A DNA stretch of 6,416 nt, from NCBI GenBank assembly GCA_036277635.1, contig DASUMP010000216.1, positions 1 to 6,416 of the forward strand. Reading direction: 5' to 3'. The position numbers and the translations under genes are program-made. Below, in pieces: positions 1 to 5,028 of this stretch. Each line of letters starts with the position of its first letter. Position 1 is the stretch's first letter. The DNA is from DASUMP01 sp036277635 (GTDB lineage: Bacteria; Actinomycetota; Acidimicrobiia; IMCC26256; PALSA-610). The notes beneath the pieces are model-generated. The model saw only the letters and a program-made list of their open reading frames with translations, was not told the DNA's origin and ran no database searches.

Positions 1-1441
1 GTGCGTCCCGGCGTTCACCGGTGACAACGGCGGCGCCACGCACCGCGGCGTCACCGCGGAGACGATCAAGATCGCGTACTACGAACCCAAGCCCGATCCG
101 CAGACCGACGCCCTCCTGCAGATCAGCGGCGCGTACGACGCGCCGGATGACACCTGGGCCGCGTACCAGGCGTACCTCGCCATCTACGAAGAGGCCCTCG
201 AGACCTACGGACGCGACATCGAGCTGGTCCGCCTGAAGGGCACCGGCTCCGCCACCGACGCGGTCGCGGCGCGCGCCGACGCGATCCGCGCCGACGAGCT
301 CGGCGTGTTCGCGGTGCTGAACGGCCCGTCGCAGACGAAGGCGTTCGCCGAAGAGCTCGCGGCGCGCGACATCTTGTGCATCGGGACCTGTCTCATCGCG
401 CAACCGCGGCAGTTCTACCTCGACAACCTGCCTTACATCTGGAACGGCAACCCGTCGCCCGACCAGACGTCGATCCACACGCAAGAGATCATCGAGACGC
501 AGCTCGTGGGCAAGCCCGCGGAGTACGCCGGCGACGAAGAGCTGCGAGACCAAGAGCGTTCGTTCGCGCTGCTGACCTACGACACGCCCGAAGGCGACTT
601 CACGCCGGCGTGGGACGGCTTCAAGGCGCGCCTCGAAGACGCCGGGATCGAGCTCGCCGCGCACGTGTCGTACTTCCTCGACCTCGCGACCGCACCATCC
701 GACGCGCGCACGGTCGTGACCCGACTGAAGGACTCCGGCGCGACGACGGTCATCTTCTCGGGCGACCCGTTCATGCCGATCTACTTCACGCAGGAGGCCA
801 CCGCGCAGGGGTACTTCCCCGAGTGGCTGCTGTCGGGCACCGTGCTCGCCGACACGGCGGTGTTCGCGCGCCAGTACGACCAGGAGCAGTGGGCACACGC
901 GTTCGGGTACTCGGCGCTGCCGGCGCGCACCCCGCAAGAGGAGGGCGCCGCGTACAAGCTCCACGATTGGTGGTACGGCGAAGCGCCGCCGACCGAGAAC
1001 AACTACGGAATCGTCGAGGGCGTCGTCGACACGCTCATGACGGGCATCCACGTGGCGGGACCCGACCTCACCCCCGAATCGTTCCAGGCCGCGCTCTACT
1101 CGCTGCCCGTCCCCGAGCAGGGACCGCTCGGGCTGCGCCTCACGGTGAGCTACGGCGACCACGGCATCTGGGACGGCGAGGATCCCAACGGGTTGGACGA
1201 CGCGACGATCGTGTGGTGGGACCCCGACGCCGTCGGTGAGGACGAGACCGGCGCCGAAGGTCCGGGCATGTACCGGCTCGTCGACGGCGGCCGCCGCTAC
1301 TTGCCCGGCGAGTGGCCGACGGACCCGCTCCCGCTCTTCGACGAGGAGGGCACGGTGACGGTCTACGACTCCACGCCGGCGGAGCTGCTCCCGCCCCGCG
1401 AGTACGACCCACCCGCGGGCGCCCCGACCGCGAGCGGCTGA
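1..1441 (+). CDS. ABC transporter substrate-binding protein, branched-chain amino acid type (5' partial)
   Basis: This is the C-terminal 479 codons of an extracytoplasmic solute-binding protein; the reading frame is open from base 2, so the start and signal peptide lie off the left edge. The visible N-terminus (CVPAFTGDNGGAT, then GVTAETIKIAYYEP) is the usual first beta-strand of type 1 periplasmic-binding (Leu/Ile/Val-binding, LivJ-like) domains. A strand-turn segment VFAVLNGPSQTKAF (about residues 102-115) and the later segment TTVIFSGDPFMPIYF fit the two-lobed fold. Two cysteines at about residues 126 and 130 (ILCIGTC) could form a disulfide. Members of this family capture amino acids, amides, ureas or other small solutes outside the membrane and deliver them to an ABC permease; the ligand cannot be read here. 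The gene ends at TGA 1439-1441, 20 bases before the next start. No permease or ATPase of its own system is visible. The family is fairly secure, the substrate unknown. Confidence 0.85.
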   Translation, partial: CVPAFTGDNGGATHRGVTAETIKIAYYEPKPDPQTDALLQISGAYDAPDDTWAAYQAYLAIYEEALETYGRDIELVRLKGTGSATDAVAARADAIRADELGVFAVLNGPSQTKAFAEELAARDILCIGTCLIAQPRQFYLDNLPYIWNGNPSPDQTSIHTQEIIETQLVGKPAEYAGDEELRDQERSFALLTYDTPEGDFTPAWDGFKARLEDAGIELAAHVSYFLDLATAPSDARTVVTRLKDSGATTVIFSGDPFMPIYFTQEATAQGYFPEWLLSGTVLADTAVFARQYDQEQWAHAFGYSALPARTPQEEGAAYKLHDWWYGEAPPTENNYGIVEGVVDTLMTGIHVAGPDLTPESFQAALYSLPVPEQGPLGLRLTVSYGDHGIWDGEDPNGLDDATIVWWDPDAVGEDETGAEGPGMYRLVDGGRRYLPGEWPTDPLPLFDEEGTVTVYDSTPAELLPPREYDPPAGAPTASG

Positions 1442-1448
1442 AGCGACG

Positions 1449-1454
1449 TACCGT
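1449..1454 (+). promoter_or_regulatory. Candidate -10 element (TACCGT) of a leaderless lyase transcript
   Basis: TACCGT fits the actinobacterial -10 pattern TANNNT and ends 7 nt before the ATG at 1462, so transcription would begin at or next to the start codon. There is no convincing Shine-Dalgarno sequence before that ATG and no clear -35 hexamer. The same spacing recurs before the peroxiredoxin gene and nearly so before the acyltransferase, which is the main support. Confidence 0.35.
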
Positions 1455-1461
1455 GCTCGCG

Positions 1462-2685
1462 ATGCGTGACGTCGGGCTGCCCGCCGCCGAAGTGTTGGAC
1501 GCGCTCGACGAACGCCGCGCGCGCGAGCCTGACGTTCACGCGGCGCGCCTGTTCGGACTCGTGTACCCGACCGGTCGGGCCGACATCGAAGACCTGATCG
1601 TCGAGGTGCAGCGCCGGTACCTGTTCGGCAACGCGCTCAACCCGTTCAAGTTCCCGGAGCTCGCCGCGCTCGAGCAGGACGTCATCGGCGCGGTCGGCGC
1701 TTTGGTGCACCGCACGCCCACCGACACGCCGGGCGGCACGATGACCTCGGGAGGCACCGAGTCGATCCTCATGTCGATGCTCGTGCACCGCGGACGCGCT
1801 CGCGCACGCGGCGTCGAGCGCCCGCAGATCGTCGCACCGGTCTCGGCCCATCCCGCGTACGCGAAGGCCGCGCACTACTTCGACATGGAGCTCGTGCCCG
1901 TACCGCTCGACGACGGCTGGCGCGCCGACGTCGGCGCGGCGCACGATCTCGTCTCCGAGCGCACCGCCGTCGTGGTCGCGTCCGCGTTCTCCTATCCCTA
2001 CGGGATCATGGACCCGGTCGCCGAGCTGGCCGCGCTCGCGGCCGAGCACGGTGCCGGGTGCCACGTCGACGCGTGCATCGGCGCGTTCGTGCTGCCGTTC
2101 CTCGAGCGCCTCGGCCACGAGGTGCCACCGTGGGACTTCCGCGTCCCCGGCGTCACCGCGATCTCGGCCGACGTGCACAAGTACGGCTACGTGCCGAAGG
2201 GCGCGTCCGTCGTGCTGCACCGCGACGACGACTGGTTCGGGCACCAGGTGTTCCTCTACGACCGCTGGGGCGCCGGGCTCTACGGCTCGCCCGCGGTCGC
2301 CGGCGCGCGTCCGGCCGCGCCGATCGCCACCGCGTGGGCCGTCATCAACCACCTCGGCGTCGAGGGCTACACCGACATCGTGCGCAACCTCGCCGCGACC
2401 ACCGTGCGCGTGCGGAGCGGGATCGACGCGCTCGCGGGCGTCGACATCGTCGGCGATCCGATCGGACCCGTGCTCGCGATGTCGTCGAGCGAGATCGACC
2501 TCGCCGCGGTCGGCGACGTCATGGACGACCGCGGCTGGCACCTCAACCGCAACACCGATCCGCCGGGCCTGCACCTCATGCTCTCCCCCGCGCACGGCCC
2601 GCTCACCGACCAGCTGCTCGCCGACCTCGCCGACGCCGTCGCCCACCACGGCGAATCCCGCGGCACCCAAGCCCGCTACTCCTGA
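1462..2685 (+). CDS. PLP-dependent lyase/decarboxylase, sphingosine-1-phosphate lyase-like
   Basis: This 407-residue fold-type I pyridoxal-phosphate enzyme belongs to the group II decarboxylase superfamily. Its motifs match the sphingosine-1-phosphate lyase branch: FGLVYPTGR near residue 31, NALNPFKFPELAALE (57-71), TSGGTESILMSM (95-106, phosphate-binding turn), SAHPAYAKAAHYF (128-140), SYPYGIMDPV (177-186), HVDACIGAFVLPF (201-213, with the cofactor-ring Asp203) and ISADVHKYGYVPKG (234-247). Lys240 (codon 2179-2181) is the expected Schiff-base lysine. Eukaryotic S1P lyases split phosphorylated long-chain bases into an aldehyde and phosphoethanolamine; bacterial relatives may instead act on other amino acids or amino-phosphates, so the substrate is open. 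No N-terminal membrane anchor is seen, so it is probably cytosolic. The ATG at 1462 was chosen because homology begins right after it and a -10-like TACCGT sits 7 nt upstream; GTG 1453 is the alternative. A strong palindrome begins at the base after the stop. Confidence 0.87.
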   Translation: MRDVGLPAAEVLDALDERRAREPDVHAARLFGLVYPTGRADIEDLIVEVQRRYLFGNALNPFKFPELAALEQDVIGAVGALVHRTPTDTPGGTMTSGGTESILMSMLVHRGRARARGVERPQIVAPVSAHPAYAKAAHYFDMELVPVPLDDGWRADVGAAHDLVSERTAVVVASAFSYPYGIMDPVAELAALAAEHGAGCHVDACIGAFVLPFLERLGHEVPPWDFRVPGVTAISADVHKYGYVPKGASVVLHRDDDWFGHQVFLYDRWGAGLYGSPAVAGARPAAPIATAWAVINHLGVEGYTDIVRNLAATTVRVRSGIDALAGVDIVGDPIGPVLAMSSSEIDLAAVGDVMDDRGWHLNRNTDPPGLHLMLSPAHGPLTDQLLADLADAVAHHGESRGTQARYS

Positions 2686-2725
2686 TTGGACAGAAAGTGC
2701 CCGCCGGGCGGCACTTTCTGTCCAA
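2686..2725 (+). terminator. 16-bp perfect inverted repeat directly after the lyase stop; likely terminator or dispersed palindrome
   Basis: The left arm TTGGACAGAAAGTGCC (2686-2701) is the exact reverse complement of the right arm (2710-2725), with an 8-nt GC-rich loop (2702-2709). The hairpin starts at the base after the lyase TGA. There is no T-tract after it, so it would be a non-canonical terminator of the kind proposed for high-GC actinobacteria. The arms are richer in A and T than the surrounding genes, and the symmetry would also suit a protein-binding site or a dispersed intergenic repeat. It lies 17-56 bases upstream of the peroxiredoxin -10-like element. The structure is certain; its role is inferred. 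Confidence 0.6.
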
Positions 2726-2741
2726 ACAGCGCGGGGGGCCG

Positions 2742-2747
2742 TAGGGT
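2742..2747 (+). promoter_or_regulatory. Candidate -10 element (TAGGGT) of a leaderless peroxiredoxin transcript
   Basis: TAGGGT fits TANNNT and ends 7 nt before the ATG at 2755, the geometry of a leaderless promoter. No -35 consensus is obvious at 17 nt upstream, where the sequence falls in the right arm of the palindrome. An identical TAGGGT lies 6 nt before the acyltransferase start on the other strand. Confidence 0.45.
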
Positions 2748-2754
2748 GCGGGCG

Positions 2755-3231
2755 ATGGCGACGCACAGCACGACGGCGGGTGAAGGCACCGAGGCGCCGC
2801 GCTTCGCGCTGCCCGACGCCACGGGCAACCCGGTCGCGCTCGATGACCTGCTCGGGCACGGGCCGGTCGTGCTCGTGTTCCTCCGCGGCTTCGCCTGACC
2901 GTTCTGCCGCCGGCACCTCGCGCAGTTGCGCGACGACCACGACACGTTCACGGCCCTCGGCGCGTCGATCCTCGCCGTCGCCCCCGACTCGGTCGAGGGC
3001 GTCGCGAAGTACGTCGCCGCCAACCCGGTCCCGTACACGATCGTCGCCGACACCGACCACGTCGCGTTCGATGCGTACGACGTCGGCGTGCGCGCCCTGA
3101 GCCTCGGCCAGCGACCCGCGCTGTTCGTGATCGACCGCGACGGCGTGGTCCGCTATGACTCGGTGGGCACCCAGCAGTGGCAGATCCCCACCAACGAGCA
3201 GGTGCTCGCGGTGCTGCGCGAGCTCACGTGA
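2755..3231 (+). CDS. Peroxiredoxin-like (AhpC/TSA, PRX-like2 type) candidate selenoprotein with UxxC active site; internal TGA at 2896-2898
   Basis: Reading through the in-frame TGA at 2896-2898 gives a 158-residue thioredoxin-fold protein. The N-terminal half has the family entry segment EAPRFALPDATGNPVALDDL (13-32) and strand VVLVFLRG (38-45). The active-site region reads RGFA-U48-PFC51-RRHLAQL; relatives of the PRX-like2/AhpC-TSA group have RGxxCPxC here, so the TGA replaces the first cysteine of the CxxC. Downstream, GASILAVAPDS, YTIVADTD and PALFVIDRDGVVRY (about 121-134) complete the fold. Cys51 is the only cysteine, so Sec48-Cys51 would be the redox pair, probably for reduction of peroxides or disulfides in the cytosol. 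A hairpin at 2918-2933 suits a bacterial SECIS. The gene ends with a second TGA. ATG 2755 was chosen because the fold begins there and TAGGGT precedes it by 7 nt. An ordinary caller would split this gene into 2755-2898 and a fragment from about 2926. Alternatives are a nonsense mutation or an error changing TGC to TGA. Confidence 0.8.
2896..2898 (+). other. Predicted selenocysteine codon (UGA, Sec48)
   Basis: The TGA occupies the position of the first cysteine in the family motif RGxxCPxC, with proline and phenylalanine next and Cys51 three residues on. Coding similarity continues in the same frame on both sides with no indel. Other TGA codons in the window act as normal stops, so recoding would have to be local. 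The selenocysteine reading is inferred. Confidence 0.72.
2918..2933 (+). promoter_or_regulatory. Candidate bacterial SECIS hairpin in the coding region
   Basis: TCGCGCAGTTGCGCGA folds as a hairpin: TCGCGC (2918-2923) pairs with GCGCGA (2928-2933), leaving the loop AGUU (2924-2927), or a further A-U pair closing a GU loop. The stem starts 20 nt and the loop 26 nt after the TGA. Described bacterial SECIS elements lie just downstream of the UGA, with the apical loop roughly 16-37 nt away and a G among its first two loop bases; G2925 meets this. The same bases encode LAQLRD of the protein. GC-rich DNA forms hairpins by chance, so this supports rather than proves recoding. Confidence 0.5.
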
Positions 3232-3280
3232 CGGGCCGGGAGAGTCGTCTGCCCCTACGCACGAACCACCGATCGCGTCC

Positions 3281-3284
3281 AGGA
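3281..3284 (+). promoter_or_regulatory. Weak ribosome binding site (AGGA) for the alpha/beta hydrolase
   Basis: AGGA lies 8 nt before ATG 3293 and supports that start. The overlapping hexamer CAGGAT (3280-3285) also sits 7 nt before the ATG and resembles a -10 element except for its first base, so a leaderless transcript cannot be excluded. Confidence 0.35.
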
Positions 3285-3292
3285 TCGCGGTG

Positions 3293-4234
3293 ATGGCGAG
3301 GATCCCGCTCCGACACGTCCGCATCCACGGCCACGACGTCGGGTACCGCCTCGCTGGCCACGGCCCCACCATCGTGCTGATCCACGGCCTCGCCGGCAGC
3401 TCCCGTACGTGGCGCGACGTGATGCCAGCGCTCGCCGAGCGGCACACCGTGCTGGCGCCCGACCTGCTGGGGCACGGCGAATCGGCGAAGCCGATGGGCG
3501 ACTACTCGCTCGGCGCGCACGCGAGCGGACTGCGCGACCTGCTCGGCGTGCTCGGCATCTCGCGGGCGACGATCGTCGGACAGTCGTTCGGTGGCGGGAT
3601 CGCGATGCAGCTCGCGTACCAACACCCCGAGATCGTGGAGCGGCTCGTGCTCGTCGGGAGTGGGGGGCTCGGGCGCGAGGTGAGCTGGCTGTTGCGCGTG
3701 TTCACGCTCCCCGGCGCCGAGTACCTCATGCCCGTGCTGTTCCCGAGCTTTCTCCGCGACCGGGGCAACGACGCGGCGCGTCTCCTGCACCGTCTCGGGT
3801 TGCGCGCGCCGCAGGCGGCCGAGAACTGGCGTGCCTATTCGTCGTTGACCGGAGCCGAGAACCGCCACGCGTTCGTCCGCACCGTGCGGACCGTCATCGA
3901 GCCGCGCGGCCAAGCCGTCAGTGCACGCGACCGCCTCTACCTCGCGGCCGCCACACCCACGCTGATCGTGTGGGGCGACGCAGACCCGATCATCCCCGTC
4001 GCCCACGCATATGCCGCGCACGACGCGATGCCCGGGAGCCGGCTCGAGATCTTCGAGGGCGTCGGCCACTTCCCGCACAGCGAAGCGCCGGACCGCTTCG
4101 TCAACGTGCTCACCGACTTCCTCGCCAGCACCGAACCTGCATCTCGAGACGCCAGCACGTTCCGGGACCTGCTGGTCGCGGCGAGCGACGTCACGCCGAC
4201 GACGCGCCTCGCCTCGGCGACAGGCGACCGCTGA
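3293..4234 (+). CDS. Alpha/beta-fold hydrolase
   Basis: This 313-residue protein is a soluble alpha/beta hydrolase. It shows the oxyanion-hole turn HGLAGSSRTW (31-40), the segment VLAPDLLGHGESAKP (53-67) found in many epoxide-hydrolase and C-C-hydrolase relatives, the nucleophile elbow VGQSFGGG (95-102, Ser98), the acid segment WGDADPIIP (227-235, Asp231 the likely acid, Asp229 possible) and the histidine loop GVGHFPHSEAP (256-266, His259). The triad Ser98-Asp231-His259 is therefore complete. The serine nucleophile argues for esterase, lipase, C-C hydrolase or related activity rather than epoxide or haloalkane hydrolysis, which use an aspartate there. The substrate cannot be told. The last 30 or so residues after FLAST are a low-complexity tail beyond the usual fold. 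ATG 3293 was chosen because homology starts at once and AGGA lies upstream. It follows the peroxiredoxin by 61 bases and may be co-transcribed; its end is 3 bases from the convergent acyltransferase. Confidence 0.88.
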   Translation: MARIPLRHVRIHGHDVGYRLAGHGPTIVLIHGLAGSSRTWRDVMPALAERHTVLAPDLLGHGESAKPMGDYSLGAHASGLRDLLGVLGISRATIVGQSFGGGIAMQLAYQHPEIVERLVLVGSGGLGREVSWLLRVFTLPGAEYLMPVLFPSFLRDRGNDAARLLHRLGLRAPQAAENWRAYSSLTGAENRHAFVRTVRTVIEPRGQAVSARDRLYLAAATPTLIVWGDADPIIPVAHAYAAHDAMPGSRLEIFEGVGHFPHSEAPDRFVNVLTDFLASTEPASRDASTFRDLLVAASDVTPTTRLASATGDR

Positions 4235-4237
4235 GCG

Positions 4238-4885
4238 TCATTCTCGAGTGCTGACCCAGCCCTCGCCGTCGACGTAGCGGCGCACGACGCGCGCCGGCAC
4301 GCCGGCGATCACGGAACGGTCGGGGACCTCGATGCCGGCGACGACGGCGCCCGCTGCGACCACGACGTGCTCGCCGATGCGCGACCCGGGCAACACGATC
4401 GCTCCGTGTCCGAGCCACGACCCCGAACCGATCGACACCGGTTCGTTGCGCCACAGCTGGGTGCCGATCGGCAGGTCGAGGTCTTCGTAGCCGTGGTTCT
4501 GATCGGTGACGTACACGTAGTGCCCGGTCCAGATGTCGTCGCCGAACGTCACCCGCTCGTGGGCGACGATGCCGATGCCCTTGCCGAGCATGCAGCGGTC
4601 GCCGATCGTGATGATCGGCTCGCCGCGCGCGTCGGCCTGCGTGGGGAACCCTGCGCTCATGCTCGCGAGCGGCCCGATCGTCGTGCCGTCGCCGATCGCG
4701 ATCCGTCCCTCGCCGAAGATCACCGTGGACGGGAAGGCGATCATGCTCCCCTCCCCGAAGCGGGCGAAGCGCCGGGCCCGCCGGTGCCTCGGCCCGAGCG
4801 CACCGAGCCGTACCGTCGTGTCCCAGGCCCGGTGCACCGCGTCACCCGCGACGCGCCCCGCGACCTCTCGCCACCCTTCGCGCAC
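4238..4885 (-). CDS. Acyltransferase with left-handed beta-helix (hexapeptide repeats)
   Basis: This 215-residue protein has a basic N-terminal helical part (1-45) followed by hexapeptide repeats that form a left-handed beta-helix: IAIGDGTTIG (62-71), ITIGDRCMLGKG (92-103), VTFGDDIWTG (112-121), VSIGSGSWLGHGAIVLPGSR (150-169) and IGEHVVVAAGAVV (170-182), ending with SVIAGVPARVVRRY (191-204). The loop YVTDQNHGYEDLDLPIG (125-141) resembles the catalytic-histidine loop of sugar and antibiotic O-acetyltransferases, with His131 the probable base. Such enzymes move an acetyl or other acyl group from CoA to a sugar, often during surface polysaccharide synthesis; the acceptor is unknown and no glycosyltransferase is nearby. 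The start is GTG (4883-4885), supported by TAGGGT 6 nt upstream on the same strand. It is transcribed divergently from the potA-like gene and converges on the hydrolase. Confidence 0.87.
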   Translation of the reverse strand: MREGWREVAGRVAGDAVHRAWDTTVRLGALGPRHRRARRFARFGEGSMIAFPSTVIFGEGRIAIGDGTTIGPLASMSAGFPTQADARGEPIITIGDRCMLGKGIGIVAHERVTFGDDIWTGHYVYVTDQNHGYEDLDLPIGTQLWRNEPVSIGSGSWLGHGAIVLPGSRIGEHVVVAAGAVVAGIEVPDRSVIAGVPARVVRRYVDGEGWVSTRE

Positions 4886-4891
4886 GGCCGG

Positions 4892-4897
4892 ACCCTA
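4892..4897 (-). promoter_or_regulatory. Candidate -10 element (TAGGGT, minus strand) of a leaderless acyltransferase transcript
   Basis: On the minus strand TAGGGT ends 6 nt before the GTG start. There is no Shine-Dalgarno sequence. The hexamer is identical to the one before the peroxiredoxin gene. The left arm of the inverted repeat (4905-4916) lies in the spacer/-35 zone of this promoter. Confidence 0.45.
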
Positions 4898-4904
4898 CTC
4901 ACGA

Positions 4905-4950
4905 CGACGGAATCCGTGGCGCGCGGAGAGTGAATGCGCGGATTCCGTCG
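4905..4950. repeat. 12-bp inverted repeat in the divergent intergenic region
   Basis: CGACGGAATCCG (4905-4916) and its exact reverse complement CGGATTCCGTCG (4939-4950) are separated by 22 nt. It sits between the divergent acyltransferase and potA-like starts and covers the upstream part of the acyltransferase promoter. It may be a two-site operator or a hairpin; the role is inferred. Confidence 0.5.
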
Positions 4951-4983
4951 CCCCGTCGGCAGATCTGCGCATGTATCGTCCGC

Positions 4984-5027
4984 CACGACTGCGGGGGCAG
5001 TCACCGCACGCACGATTCCGGGGGCAG
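4984..5027 (+). repeat. Direct repeat pair just upstream of the potA-like start
   Basis: CACGACTGCGGGGGCAG (4984-5000) and CACGATTCCGGGGGCAG (5011-5027) match at 15 of 17 positions, 27 nt apart from start to start. The second copy ends one base before the GTG at 5029, and its G-run could also serve as the ribosome binding site. A weak -10-like TATCGT lies at 4974-4979, which would put both repeats in the transcribed leader. A regulatory role is possible but unproven. Confidence 0.4.
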
Positions 5028-5028
5028 C

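Noticed and set aside
2686..2754. Upstream in-frame start for the peroxiredoxin-like gene at TTG 2686
   Set aside because: It would translate the palindrome into a segment without family similarity; ATG 2755 starts where homologous sequence begins and has a -10-like element at leaderless spacing.
2896..2898. TGA decoded as tryptophan
   Set aside because: All gene ends in the window are TGA, and the family position is cysteine, not tryptophan.
2904..2925. Alternative hairpin after the TGA with GG in its loop (CTGC paired to GCAG)
   Set aside because: It needs a bulge, its loop begins only about 12 nt after the TGA, and it is weaker than and incompatible with the perfect hairpin at 2918-2933.
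2051..3100. Open frame of 349 codons on the plus strand across the lyase and peroxiredoxin-like genes
   Set aside because: It is an Arg/Ser/Thr/Pro-rich off-frame shadow that crosses the palindrome; both genes below it have convincing motifs in other frames.
3232..3292. Possible small gene or terminator between the peroxiredoxin-like gene and the hydrolase
   Set aside because: The 61 bases hold no hairpin of note and no plausible small coding frame, only the weak AGGA before the hydrolase.
1363..3447. Open frame of 694 codons on the minus strand
   Set aside because: It lies antisense to three genes with clear family motifs. Its translation is rich in Arg, Val, Asp and His without any recognisable domain, which is typical of the antisense frame of GC-rich genes.
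4930..5028. N-terminal extension of the potA-like gene from GTG 4930
   Set aside because: The extra 33 residues run through the inverted-repeat arm and both direct repeats and resemble nothing in the family; GTG 5029 gives a normal length.
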